DNA of 64,000 nucleotides from Streptomyces sp. NBRC 110611 (GCF_001590865.1 NZ_BBUY01000002.1:553713-617712); one strand, 5' to 3'; shown: positions 24,340 through 32,775, numbered from the stretch's first letter. The notes: a model not told the origin generated them from the sequence alone. Program-made: numbers and translations.

Positions 24340-25560
24340 TCATGGGTGAGAAAGCCGGTACCCGCTGAGCAGAAAGACCACGGACCGCTCGCGTTCGACC
24401 CAGACGGAGGTATCGAGGTCGACCGACTGCAGCAGGGCGCACTCGACGTCGTATCCGCCGTCTGCCAGCGCCCGGCCGAGGGCTTCGGCCTCGTCGCGGG
24501 TCGCGGCATGGGTGACGATCCGTTCGGGGCGACGGGCCGCGCAGGCGGTGACCACCTCGGCTCCCCCGCCACCGACCCGCACCACGTCGGGCTCCGGCAG
24601 GTCCTCCAGGATCTGCGGGGCCCGGCCGGGGACGACCTGGAGCTGGACGCCCTGGCGGCGGGCGACGGCGGCGGCGCGCTCGCAGGCGTCCGGGTCGGCG
24701 TCCACGGCGATGACCGCGGCACCGAAGCGCGCGGCCTCCGCCGCGGCGGCTCCGCTGCCCGTGCCGATGTCCCAGACCAGGTCGCCCACCCGCGGCCCGA
24801 GGCGGGCGAGTTGGGCGGTGCGCAGGGTGACGGACTCGCCTTCGCCCAGGGCACCGCCGTAGGCGCGGGCCGGAAGTCCCCAGCCACGCGGGCCGGCCGG
24901 GTGCCCGACCTCGTGGCCGGCGATCCAGCCGGTCTCCTGGGCCGCGGCGCCGCCCGGTGAACCGCCGACGACGATGACGACATTGGGGTCGCGCCAGACG
25001 TGGTCGGCGACCTTGTCGGAGGTGAGGACGGTCACCCGCTCCCGGTCGGTGCCGAGGTCCTCGCAGATGACGAAGGTGCGGTGGACGCCACCGAGCAGCA
25101 GGGCGAGTTCGGCGGGGCCGGCGCCGGGCGAGGTGAGCACCGCGACCTTGGTGTGGGCGCGGCAGACGTTGACCGCGCGGCGCAGGTCACGGCTGTGGGC
25201 GACGACGATCTGGGCGTCGTCCCAGGGCATACCGGCCCGGGCGAAGGCAGCGGCGACGGACGAGACGGCCGGTACCACTTCGACTTCCAGGCCGTGCTCG
25301 GGCGCGCGCAGGGTGCGTACCACGCCGAAGAAGCCGGGGTCGCCGTCGGCGAGTACGACGGCGGTGCCGCGGTGCTGGGCGATCCGGCGGGCGGCCAGGG
25401 TCACGCTGCCGAGCCGGATCCGCTCGGCGTGCGGCGGGACCTCGGGCAGCGCGAGGTGGTGGGCGGCGCCGGCCACCAGTGTGGCGGCGCCGAGGGCGGA
25501 GCGGGCGGCGTCGGTCAGCGGGGAGCCGTCCCATCCGATCACCGTGACCCGGTCGGCCAT
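24340..25560 (-). CDS. cobL: precorrin-6Y C5,15-methyltransferase (CbiE-CbiT fusion)
   Basis: 406 residues. The N-terminal CbiE-type methylase (1 to about 210) has VTVIGWDGSPLT, LADGDPGFFGVVR and VVPAVSSVAAAFAR. The C-terminal CbiT-type domain (about 240-400) has the SAM loop VWDIGTGSGAAAAEAARFG and AVDADPDA. It methylates C5 and C15 and decarboxylates in the aerobic cobalamin pathway. AGGAG nine bases before the ATG. It lies upstream of BluB-CobT on the same strand, 236 bp away, so it may have separate transcription. Confidence 0.93.
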   Translation of the reverse strand: MADRVTVIGWDGSPLTDAARSALGAATLVAGAAHHLALPEVPPHAERIRLGSVTLAARRIAQHRGTAVVLADGDPGFFGVVRTLRAPEHGLEVEVVPAVSSVAAAFARAGMPWDDAQIVVAHSRDLRRAVNVCRAHTKVAVLTSPGAGPAELALLLGGVHRTFVICEDLGTDRERVTVLTSDKVADHVWRDPNVVIVVGGSPGGAAAQETGWIAGHEVGHPAGPRGWGLPARAYGGALGEGESVTLRTAQLARLGPRVGDLVWDIGTGSGAAAAEAARFGAAVIAVDADPDACERAAAVARRQGVQLQVVPGRAPQILEDLPEPDVVRVGGGGAEVVTACAARRPERIVTHAATRDEAEALGRALADGGYDVECALLQSVDLDTSVWVERERSVVFLLSGYRLSHP

Positions 25561-25832
25561 GCTCGTCAGTCTCCTGGGGCTGCTGTGGATACGCGGACGG
25601 GGTGTCCCCGGCAAGCGGGAGGTGCCCCTGGCTGCGGGGCGCCGGCGGGCCGGTGGTGGTGCCGCCGGGGTACGGAGTGGGCGCTGGTCGCGCGGGCAGG
25701 CGCGGCAGGCCGAGAGTACCGCGCGAGGTACGGCCCCGACGGCGGACCGGCGCCTGTGGCACTCGGCGTGGCCCCGGCCTTGGGCCCGGAAGACCCGGCC
25801 TGTGCGGCCCACGGAGATCGGAGAGACAGGCC

Positions 25833-26468
25833 CTAGTTCCACTCGGGGTAGGCGAATCCGTGGGTGTCGGCCGGTGGGCCGGGGAGGCCGTCGAGGTCCT
25901 CGGGGAGCAGGCTCCACACGATCAGGTCGGTGCGGATGTCGGTCCAGCCGCCGTCCTCCGTGCGGCTGCGGGCTATCCAGGCGTTGCGCAGGACGCCCTC
26001 GCTGATGCCGCCGACCTTCTGGGCGACCTGCTGGGAGGCGGTGTTGTCGGCGGCGGTGCGCAGCTCGATGCGTTCGAACTTCTGGTCCTGGAAGAGCCAT
26101 TGCGCGACCGCGAGAACGGATTCGCAGGCGTACCCCTCGCCGCGGGCCCAGGAGGCGGTGACATAGCGGAGCTCGGTGCTGCGGATCCGCCAGTCGGTGT
26201 GGTCGAGGTGGACGCTGCCGACCAGGCGCTGGGTGAGGAATTCGGTGACGGCCAGTGCGATGCCGCGGCCTTCGGTGCGTACGGCGGCGGCCTTGCCGGT
26301 GGCCCAGGCGCGGGCGTCGGCGGTGGTGTACGGGTGCGGCAGCGCCGTCCAGGCGGTGACCAGTTCGTCGGCCATCATCTCGGCGAGGGCGGGCACGTCG
26401 GCCTCCTCGAAGGGGCGCAGCACCAACCGGTCCGTGCTGATGGAGATGTCCGGAAAGGTGGATGTCAT
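25833..26468 (-). CDS. GNAT acetyltransferase, RimJ/RimL type
   Basis: 211 residues. ISTDRLVLRPFEEADVPALAEMM opens the domain, WARGEGYACESVLAVAQWLF is the acetyl-CoA loop, and RIELRTAADNTASQQVAQKVGG the final part, as in ribosomal-protein N-acetyltransferase relatives. Substrate unknown. GGGAG eight bases upstream of the ATG. The 272 bp between it and cobL hold no gene. Confidence 0.88.
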   Translation of the reverse strand: MTSTFPDISISTDRLVLRPFEEADVPALAEMMADELVTAWTALPHPYTTADARAWATGKAAAVRTEGRGIALAVTEFLTQRLVGSVHLDHTDWRIRSTELRYVTASWARGEGYACESVLAVAQWLFQDQKFERIELRTAADNTASQQVAQKVGGISEGVLRNAWIARSRTEDGGWTDIRTDLIVWSLLPEDLDGLPGPPADTHGFAYPEWN

Positions 26469-26595
26469 ACCGCTGCTCCCACGCCGTTGACCGTGGTGCC
26501 CAGGACGTCGCAGGCTGTTACACCCGGAGGTCAGGGGCATCTTGACCGTCTTGAATGCACCAGCATGCAGCATGGGCCGGTGGGTGTGCCACGCG

Positions 26596-26634
26596 CCGGG
26601 CCCCGGCCGCGCGGTGCGCTCGGCCGGGGCCCGG
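26596..26634 (-). terminator. terminator of metNIQ
   Basis: Perfect 14-bp stem CCGGGCCCCGGCCG with 11-base loop, about 30 bases beyond the metQ stop. Confidence 0.8.
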
Positions 26635-26666
26635 GGCGGCTTCTGGAGGCGTCGGCTCCGGAGGGG

Positions 26667-27524
26667 TCAGCCCTTCGCCGGTCCGAAGGCGGGGATGACC
26701 GAGCCGTCCTGGTACTTCTCCTCGAGGAACTTCTTGACCTCGGGGGAGTTCAGGAGCTCGGCGAGCTTCTTGATCCGCGGGTCGTCCTCGTTGCCCTTCT
26801 TGACGGCGAGAAAGTTCGCGTAGGGGTTGTTCTCGGCGTTCTCCAGGGCCAGGGCGTCCTCGGAGGGCTTGAGCTTGGCGCCGATGGCGAAGTTGCCGTT
26901 GATGACGGCGGCGTCGACGTCGGCGAGGCGCGGCGCGGTCTGGGCGGCCTCCAGCTCGGTGATCTTGACGCCCTTGGTGTCCTCCACGTCGGTCAGCTTG
27001 GCGTCCGAGCCCACGCCGGGCTTGAGGGTGATCACGCCGTGGTCGGCGAGCAGCTTGAGCGCGCGGCCCTCGTTGGACGGGTCGTTGGGGACGGAGACGG
27101 TGCTGCCGGCCTTGAGCTGGGAGAGCTTGTCGATCTTCTTGGAGTAGACGCCCAGCGGCTCGATGAGCACGTTCCGGACGGGCACGACGTGGGTGCCGTT
27201 CTCCTTGTTGAAGGTGTCGAGGAACGGCTTGTGCTGGAAGAAGTTCGCGTCGACCTGGCCGTCGTCGGTGACCTTGTTGGGGATCTTGTAGTCGTTGAAC
27301 TCCTTCACCACGAGCTTGAGGCCCGCCTTCGCGGCCAGCTCGTTCTTGACGAAGTTCAGGATGACGCCGTGCGGAGTGGGGCTCGCGGCGACGACGAGGG
27401 GCGCGTCCTTGTCGCCCTTGCCGCTGCCGGCGGTGACGTCGGAGGGGGCCGAGCAGGCGCTCGCGCCGAGCACGACGGCGGAGGCGGCGGCGACGGCCAC
27501 GGTGATCTTGACGGTGTTACGCAC
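26667..27524 (-). CDS. metQ: methionine ABC transporter substrate-binding lipoprotein
   Basis: 285 residues of the NlpA/MetQ family. The signal ends in a lipobox (LGASAC). Then LVVAASPTPHGVILNFVKNEL, VDANFFQHKPFLDTFN, PNDPSNEGRALKLLADHG and DAAVINGNFAIGA, all typical of MetQ. It captures D- and L-methionine outside the membrane for MetNI. Of two GTG starts, 27524 is chosen: AAAGAGG sits eight bases upstream. Third gene of metNIQ. Confidence 0.95.
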   Translation of the reverse strand: MRNTVKITVAVAAASAVVLGASACSAPSDVTAGSGKGDKDAPLVVAASPTPHGVILNFVKNELAAKAGLKLVVKEFNDYKIPNKVTDDGQVDANFFQHKPFLDTFNKENGTHVVPVRNVLIEPLGVYSKKIDKLSQLKAGSTVSVPNDPSNEGRALKLLADHGVITLKPGVGSDAKLTDVEDTKGVKITELEAAQTAPRLADVDAAVINGNFAIGAKLKPSEDALALENAENNPYANFLAVKKGNEDDPRIKKLAELLNSPEVKKFLEEKYQDGSVIPAFGPAKG

Positions 27525-27617
27525 GAAGAGTGCCTCTTTCCTGTGCACACGGGGGTCCCGTGTGGTGTCCGCCCGGCAAAGGGTCCGGGCTTCATGGCGG
27601 AGCCGGTGGCTCCGGGG

Positions 27618-28352
27618 TCAGGCCGCCTCGGTGGCGGCGGCCGGCTCCTCCGTACGGGCACGGCGCAGGCCGACGCGCGGGGAGGAGGTGCGGGTGCCGC
27701 GGCGGGTGAGCCGGCGGACGACCAGGTCGCCGAGGAGCTGGACGAGGGTCACCAGGACGATCAGCTCCACCACGGTGGTGATCATCAGGGTGGTCTCGTA
27801 CTGCTGGTAGCCGTAGGTGTAGGCGAGGTTGCCCAGCCCGCCGCCGCCGACCGCGCCGGCGATCGCGGAGTAGCCGACCAGGGTGATGACGGTGGTGGTG
27901 ACGGCCGCGACCAGCGCGGGCAGCGCCTGCGGCAGCAGCACCTTGAAGACGATGGTCCAGGTGCCGCCGCCCATCGCCTGGGCGGCCTCGACCAGACCGT
28001 GGTCGACCTCGCGGAGCGCGGACTCGACGAGCCGGGCGAAGAACGGGATCGCGGCGATGACCAGCGGGACGACCGCGCCGGTCGGGCCGATGGAGACCCC
28101 GACCACGAGCCGGGTGAAGGGGATCAGCACCACGATCAGGATCAGGAACGGGAAGGACCGTCCGACGTTCACGAGCGTGCCGAGGGCCTTGAACACCACG
28201 GCGTTCTGCAGCATGGCGCCGCGGCCCGTGAGGTGCAGCAGGATGCCGACGGGGATGCCGATGAGGACCGCGTAGAACGTCGACCACCACACCATGAAGA
28301 GGGTGTCGAGGGTGTTGTCGTACAGCAGCGGCCGCATCTCGTTCCAGGTCAC
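27618..28352 (-). CDS. metI: methionine ABC transporter permease
   Basis: 244 residues with five membrane helices and the EAA loop VEAAQAMGGGTWTIVFKVLLPQA that docks on the ATPase. TWNEMRPLLYDNTLDTLFMV is the usual MetI start. GTG start overlaps the metN stop by four bases (GTGA), hence coupled translation. The C-terminal 30 residues are basic and unstructured. Confidence 0.95.
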   Translation of the reverse strand: MTWNEMRPLLYDNTLDTLFMVWWSTFYAVLIGIPVGILLHLTGRGAMLQNAVVFKALGTLVNVGRSFPFLILIVVLIPFTRLVVGVSIGPTGAVVPLVIAAIPFFARLVESALREVDHGLVEAAQAMGGGTWTIVFKVLLPQALPALVAAVTTTVITLVGYSAIAGAVGGGGLGNLAYTYGYQQYETTLMITTVVELIVLVTLVQLLGDLVVRRLTRRGTRTSSPRVGLRRARTEEPAAATEAA

Positions 28353-29461
28353 TGGGCACTTTCCTTCTGCAGCGGGGCGGCGGGCGCCGGGGTCTCCGGA
28401 CGTGGGGCGGGGGCGGTGGCGTCGGCGGCTCCGGCCGCGTCCGCGACGGCGGCCACGTCGACCTGGAGTCCCTGCTCGCGCAGGAAGCCGATGGGCACGA
28501 CGTTCTCCTCGAAGCGGCCGGGCAGCTCGATCCGCATCCGGCCGATCTGCTTGCCGCCGACGGTGTCCATGGCGGCCCCGAGGATCGAGATGTCGACGTT
28601 GTAGGTGCGCGCCAGCTCGGAGATCACCGGGCGGGTGGCAGCCTCACCGTGGAAGGTGACGTCGACGACGGTGTGGTCGTCGGACGAGGGCTCGCCGCCG
28701 ACCGGGAAGAGCTCGCGGGCCAGCTCGGAGCCGGGCGTGGCGAGCAGTCCGGAGACCGTGCCCTGTTCGACCACGCGGCCGTTCTTCATCAGCGCGGCCG
28801 AGTCGCAGATCGTCTTGACGACGTCCATCTCGTGCGTGATGAGCACGATGGTCAGGCCGAGCTGGCGGTTGAGGTCGCGCAACAGCGTCAGGATGGAGCG
28901 GGTGGTCTCCGGGTCCAGGGCGCTGGTGGCCTCGTCGGAGAGCAGCACCTTGGGGTCGCCGGCCAGCGCGCGGGCGATGCCGACCCGCTGCTTCTGACCG
29001 CCGGAGAGCTGGGCGGGGTACGCCTTGGCCTTGTCGGCGAGGCCGACCAGGTCCAGCAGTTCCAGCGCCTTGCGGGAGCGCTCGCGCCGGTCGACCTTGA
29101 GGATCTCCAGCGGCAGTTCGACGTTGTCCTGGACGGTGCGTGAGGACAGCAGGTTGAAGTGCTGGAAGACCATGCCGATGTGGCTGCGGGCGGCGCGCAG
29201 CGCGGCGTTGGCGCGCTGGCTCCGCCCGGCGAGGGCGGTCAGGTCCTGGCCGGCGACGGTGACCGTGCCGGAGGTGGGGCGCTCCAGGAGGTTGAGGCAG
29301 CGGATGAGGGTGGACTTGCCGGCGCCGCTCTGTCCGAGGACGCCGTAGACCTCGCCCTCCCGGACGTGCAGGTCGACGCCGTCCAGGGCGGTGACTTGGC
29401 GGTCTCCTGAGCGGTAGACCTTGGTCAGGCCCGTTGTGGTGATCACAGGGAATTCCGTCAC
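28349..29461 (-). CDS. metN: methionine ABC transporter ATP-binding protein
   Basis: 370 residues. Walker A is GQSGAGKSTL, signature LSGGQKQR, Walker B VLLSDEAT, H-loop LITHEMD. The C-terminal NIL domain (about 265-340, VVDVTFHGEAATRPVISELA) is the methionine-sensing domain that inhibits transport when cytoplasmic methionine is high. GTG at 29461 is used; GTG at 29446 (MITTTGLTK) is about as good. It is preceded by a 224-bp leader with a hairpin and a short Cys-containing frame. Confidence 0.95.
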   Translation of the reverse strand: MTEFPVITTTGLTKVYRSGDRQVTALDGVDLHVREGEVYGVLGQSGAGKSTLIRCLNLLERPTSGTVTVAGQDLTALAGRSQRANAALRAARSHIGMVFQHFNLLSSRTVQDNVELPLEILKVDRRERSRKALELLDLVGLADKAKAYPAQLSGGQKQRVGIARALAGDPKVLLSDEATSALDPETTRSILTLLRDLNRQLGLTIVLITHEMDVVKTICDSAALMKNGRVVEQGTVSGLLATPGSELARELFPVGGEPSSDDHTVVDVTFHGEAATRPVISELARTYNVDISILGAAMDTVGGKQIGRMRIELPGRFEENVVPIGFLREQGLQVDVAAVADAAGAADATAPAPRPETPAPAAPLQKESAQ

Positions 29462-29616
29462 TGTCGAGTACTCGGCGGCTCGCCCGCCGGGCACGGGGCA
29501 TTCTTTGCGAGTGCGGCATGAGGGGAACGGGGAGGGGCGGCGGACGCGCGGGCCCGGCTCCGGGTTCCGGTGACGCGGGGCGGCCGAGGGTGCCGGGGGA
29601 CGGCGTACGGCTCATG

Positions 29617-29650
29617 GCGGGTCCCCCTGCTCTGGAGAGCTCGGGGGAGG
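29617..29650 (-). repeat. dispersed GC hairpin element, copy C; possible attenuator
   Basis: A variant of the copy A/B element: CCCCC, GCTCT GG AGAGC, GGGGG (29623-29647). It lies between the leader peptide stop and metN, where a transcription attenuator would be expected. Confidence 0.6.
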
Positions 29651-29684
29651 CTCGCTTCGGGGCGCGAGGCTCGGTCGGGGGCCC

Positions 29685-29771
29685 TCAGCTGTCACACATT
29701 CGACACATGCGACGAGCACCGGGCGTGAGGTTCGCCTCGGTCGCAGGGGTGCGGCAGCTCGTCGTGGTCAT
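29685..29771 (-). CDS. probable leaderless Cys/Met leader peptide of metNIQ
   Basis: The 28-codon frame begins MTTTSCRTPATEANL and ends RRMCRMCDS. It has no ribosome site. Instead, a promoter-like pair ends eight bases before the ATG, so the mRNA probably starts at the ATG itself. Cys and Met codons cluster at the end (ATG TGT CGA ATG TGT). Leaderless Cys-rich leader ORFs that sense charged tRNA-Cys are known in mycobacteria, and a similar role before a methionine importer is inferred. Confidence 0.5.
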   Translation of the reverse strand: MTTTSCRTPATEANLTPGARRMCRMCDS

Positions 29772-30092
29772 GGCGGCCAGTAAACCAGACAGCGGTACGG
29801 CCGGATCAAGCCTGTCCGGATGCCGGACATGGCCGGCCGGCTCGTGGACGGCGCCTCCGCCGGCCCCGGTGCTCTCCACCGCCGCACCCGTGGCCTGCGC
29901 GGATACCGCCGGCCGGGCGTCGGCGGAGCGGGGCGGGGAGCGCGGCGGACCGCCCGCCGGACCGCCGCGTTGTGGCCAACGCCACGCCCTCCCCTTGCCC
30001 GCCGCCGGCGCCGCCGGCCCTGCCGGGCACGAGGGCGCCGGGGCCCGGGGCCGCGCGCATCGGGCCTTTTGGCCCGTAATAGGGTCTGCCGC
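29772..30092. other. 321-bp divergent intergenic region
   Basis: Between the metNIQ leader (minus) and a small membrane protein (plus). Besides the leader promoter, TAGGGT (30080-30085) lies seven bases before the plus-strand ATG and could be the -10 of a leaderless transcript. The central 29880-30050 is extremely GC-rich; I see no gene there. Confidence 0.5.
29779..29809 (-). promoter_or_regulatory. promoter of the metNIQ leader
   Basis: TTGATC (29809-29804), 19 bases, TTTACT (29784-29779), then seven bases to the leader ATG. This fits a leaderless transcript. The spacing is slightly long. Confidence 0.4.
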
Positions 30093-30452
30093 ATGTTTGA
30101 TGCCCTGACGGTCGCGATCGGCGTCACCGCGCTCGCGCTCGCCGCCTGGTGCGGTTTCGCCGCCTACCGGAACCAGCCGACCAAGGACTGGCACTTCATC
30201 GGTATGGGCGTGGTGGCGGTGCTGGGACTGGTCCAGCTGCTCATCGGCATCGTCCGGCTGGCGGGCGGCGAGCGGCCGGAGCAGGGCACCATGATCTTCG
30301 TGGCGTACCTGCTCGGCGCGTTCGCCTGTCTCCCCGCGGCGGGCTTCATGTCCCTTTCGGAGCGCACCCGTTGGGGTTCGCTGACGGTCTCCGCGGGCGG
30401 TGTGGTGCTGGCCGTCCTCGAAGTGCGCCTGTTCGACATCTGGGGAGGCTGA
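30093..30452 (+). CDS. small four-helix membrane protein
   Basis: 119 residues, four hydrophobic helices: ALTVAIGVTALALAAWCGFA, HFIGMGVVAVLGLVQLLIGI, IFVAYLLGAFACLPAAGFMS and GSLTVSAGGVVLAVLEVRLF. No named family. No ribosome site before the ATG; a -10-like TAGGGT seven bases upstream suggests leaderless translation. The stop is one base before the GTG of the next membrane protein, so both are one operon and probably work together. Confidence 0.75.
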   Translation: MFDALTVAIGVTALALAAWCGFAAYRNQPTKDWHFIGMGVVAVLGLVQLLIGIVRLAGGERPEQGTMIFVAYLLGAFACLPAAGFMSLSERTRWGSLTVSAGGVVLAVLEVRLFDIWGG

Positions 30453-30453
30453 G

Positions 30454-30888
30454 GTGACGACGACCGGGAAGTCCGCCGGAGCACGTGCGCCGCGCGACCG
30501 CCGGCGGCTGATCGGCGGCCCGGGCATCCTGCTGGTCTGGCTGTACGGCGTGATGGTCGTCGGCGCCGTGTCGCGCTCCGTCGTCCAGATCGCCACGGAC
30601 TTCGGCCGGGCCCCGCTCGCCTACACCCTGTCCGCGCTCGCGGGCGTCGTCTACGGCTTCATCACCTACTCCCTCGTCCGCGGCGGGGAGACCGCCCGCA
30701 AGGCGGCCCTGGTGTGCTGCGCCGCCGAGCTGGTGGGCGTGCTGGCCGTGGGCACCTGGACGTGGGTGGAGCCCGCCGCGTTCCCGGACGCCACCGTCTG
30801 GTCGGACTACGGCATGGGCTACCTCTTCATCCCGGTGCTCCTGCCGGTCACCGGCCTGCTGTGGCTGCGCCGGGCGCGCACGGCGTAG
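30454..30888 (+). CDS. four-helix integral membrane protein
   Basis: 144 residues with a basic N-terminal tail and helices around 20-40, 50-70, 78-98 and 118-138 (LIGGPGILLVWLYGVMVVGA, YTLSALAGVVYGFITYSLVR, LVCCAAELVGVLAVGTWTWV, LFIPVLLPVTGLLWLRRA). GTG start with GGGGAGG close upstream. Its last 41 bases overlap the end of the convergent GNAT gene. Function unknown. Confidence 0.78.
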   Translation: MTTTGKSAGARAPRDRRRLIGGPGILLVWLYGVMVVGAVSRSVVQIATDFGRAPLAYTLSALAGVVYGFITYSLVRGGETARKAALVCCAAELVGVLAVGTWTWVEPAAFPDATVWSDYGMGYLFIPVLLPVTGLLWLRRARTA

Positions 30889-31381
30889 CCGTCTCCCGCG
30901 GCTCGCTCGCCGGCCCCTTCTCCAGCGCCACCAGGCTCAGCCGCGTGCCGCTCCGCTCGGTGCCCACCGGCGCGTAGCCGTGGCTGCGGTAGAGCGGCAG
31001 GCCTTCGCCGCGATGGTCGGCGAGCAGCCGGAAGCGCTCGACCGACCGCTCGGCCGCCAGCCGGTCCTCGACAGCGGTCAGCAGCCGGCCGCCCAGGCCG
31101 TGCCGCTGCAGCCGCGGGTGCACGATGAGCTTGGCGATCCACCCGGTGCCGTCGGCCTCGGCCGTGCCGCGTACCGAACCGACCACCTCCGCACCGAGTC
31201 TGGCCACCACCGCACAGCCTTCCGCCAGTTCGGCGCGGAGCGACTCCAGGGTCTGGGTGAGGGGCTCGATGCCGTAGTCGTCGTACCGCGCGGCCTCCTC
31301 CTGGTAACAGAGGTACTGCAGCTTGAGGATCTGCTCGGCATCCTGGTCGGTCGCCGCAGAGATGGTCACACTCGTGCCCAT
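30848..31381 (-). CDS. GNAT acetyltransferase
   Basis: 177 residues. VTISAATDQDAEQILKLQYL opens the domain. WIAKLIVHPRLQRHGLGGRLL is the acetyl-CoA loop and LPLYRSHGYAPVGTERSG the final strand pair. The end is extended by 25 residues that overlap, on the opposite strand, the last codons of the membrane protein gene. The core fold ends before that overlap, so a shorter ancestral protein is possible. Substrate unknown. Confidence 0.87.
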   Translation of the reverse strand: MGTSVTISAATDQDAEQILKLQYLCYQEEAARYDDYGIEPLTQTLESLRAELAEGCAVVARLGAEVVGSVRGTAEADGTGWIAKLIVHPRLQRHGLGGRLLTAVEDRLAAERSVERFRLLADHRGEGLPLYRSHGYAPVGTERSGTRLSLVALEKGPASEPRETATPCAPGAATAGR

Positions 31382-31581
31382 GCGTGCATGCCTCCCCTAG
31401 TGACGTGGTGCCCTGACTTCCGGACTCCCCGGAATGCGGCGGAGGCAATCTCCGCCGACGGGCATTCTGCGCAGGCGGTCGGGACAAACGGAACGGACCG
31501 GCCGCCGGCTCTTCTGTGACATTCCCAACTCAGATGAGTGGCTGGTGAGTGTCCGGAGGAGCCGGCGGCCGGTCCGTGCGG

Positions 31582-31647
31582 CAGACCGCTCAGCGCTCGG
31601 GGCGGAGCCCGCTCAGCGCGTGCGGCAGGACCCGCTCAGCGCTTGCG
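31582..31647. repeat. about 24-bp repeat around the glpQ stop
   Basis: CCGCTCAGCGC recurs three times (near 31586, 31609 and 31631). On the minus strand each unit contains GCGCTGAGCGG, so the glpQ stop codon itself has been duplicated downstream. Confidence 0.7.
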
Positions 31648-32775
31648 GAAGTCCGCGGCGGCCAGCAGCGCGGTGTCCGGGTTGTCGGAGAAGATCCCGT
31701 CGATGCCGGTGGCGAAGTACGCCTTCAGGGCGCCGAAGACATCGCCGTACCCGGCGGGGTCGTCACCGACCCGGAAGTCCAGCGGCAGGAAGCTGTTCTC
31801 GTTGCGCAGGGTGTACGGGTGGACGAGCAGCCCCTCGGCGTGCGCGTCGCGGACGAGGCTGGTGGGCTCGCCGAGCTTCCCCTTGTCGTCCTCCGCGATG
31901 ACCTGCGGCGTCCAGGGGCCGATGCCCTGGGCGAAGCCGGAGATCCACTTGAGCCCCGCGGGCTTGAGCAGGTCGGCCGTGGTGCGCGGGTCGCCGGCCT
32001 CCACGAAGTCCCAGGGCCGGACGGAGGGCTCGTCGAGCAGGACGACCTTCGGGCACCGCAGGCCCAGCCGGCCGAGCCGCTGGAGGCTGCTGGGCTCGAA
32101 GGACTGCAGGAAGGTCGGGGAGTGCGCCTTGTCCCGGCCGTACCGGCGCAGCAGCTTGGCGAGCGTCTCCTCGGTGCCCAGGCCCAGCTTGCGGAAGTAG
32201 GTGGGGTGCTTGGTCTCGATGTAGAGCCACACCCGGCGGCCGCGCTTGCGCCCCTCGCGCTCGGCCCACTTAAGGACCTCTTCGAAGGTGGGCACCTCCC
32301 AGCGGCCGTTGTAGAGCGTGTTGTGCCGGCGGACGTCGGGGATGCGCTCCGTGGCGCGCAGGGTCTTCAGCTCGGCGAGCGTGAAGTCCTCGGTGAACCA
32401 GCCGGTGAGCTTCTTGCCGTCGACGGTCTTGGTGGTCTTGCGGCCGGCGAACTCGGGGTGGTCGGCGACATCGGTGGTGCCGGTGATGTCGTTCTCGTGC
32501 CGGCACACCAGGTGCCCGTCCTTGGTGGGGACGACGTCCTGCTCGATGATGTCCGCGCCCATGTCGAGGGCGAGTTGGTACGAGCCGAGGGTGTGCTCGG
32601 GACGGTAGCCGCTGGCGCCGCGGTGGCCGACGACCAGCGGCACCGGCAGCCGCCGGTCCGCCCCGCCGCGCTCCCGGGCGCTCGCCTGGCCGGCCCCGCC
32701 GAGGACCACCGCTCCCGCGCCGAGGGCCGCGGCCCCCAGCACCGTCCGTCGTCCCGGCTGCTGCCCGTTGTGCAT
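31636..32775 (-). CDS. glpQ: glycerophosphodiester phosphodiesterase, Tat-exported
   Basis: 379 residues. Twin-arginine signal GRRTVLGAAALGAGAVVL. Catalytic GDPD motifs are VGHRGASGYRPEHTL (His, Arg, Glu) and IIEQDVVPTKDGHLVCRHEND. The TIM-barrel end FATGIDGIFSDNPD is intact. It hydrolyses glycerophosphodiesters outside the cell, releasing glycerol-3-phosphate and an alcohol. It lies next to a phospholipid acyltransferase and an extracellular nucleotidase, a set suited to phosphate recovery and membrane turnover. Confidence 0.95.
   Translation of the reverse strand: MHNGQQPGRRTVLGAAALGAGAVVLGGAGQASARERGGADRRLPVPLVVGHRGASGYRPEHTLGSYQLALDMGADIIEQDVVPTKDGHLVCRHENDITGTTDVADHPEFAGRKTTKTVDGKKLTGWFTEDFTLAELKTLRATERIPDVRRHNTLYNGRWEVPTFEEVLKWAEREGRKRGRRVWLYIETKHPTYFRKLGLGTEETLAKLLRRYGRDKAHSPTFLQSFEPSSLQRLGRLGLRCPKVVLLDEPSVRPWDFVEAGDPRTTADLLKPAGLKWISGFAQGIGPWTPQVIAEDDKGKLGEPTSLVRDAHAEGLLVHPYTLRNENSFLPLDFRVGDDPAGYGDVFGALKAYFATGIDGIFSDNPDTALLAAADFRKR

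Noticed and set aside
25561..25832. Possible cobalamin riboswitch upstream of cobL (minus-strand AGCCAGGGGCACCTCCC resembles a B12 box)
   Set aside because: The remaining conserved elements of the B12 riboswitch (GGTGNGAATCC, CCCGCAACGGTG and the GCCACTG part) are absent, and the box itself has several mismatches.
27592..28359. Alternative minus-strand frame over metI
   Set aside because: The metI frame gives a textbook permease with an EAA loop coupled to metN; the other frame is low-complexity Arg/Pro sequence.
29462..29684. SAM riboswitch upstream of metN
   Set aside because: No conserved SAM-I or SAM-II core could be recognised; the region is explained better by a short leader peptide and a hairpin.
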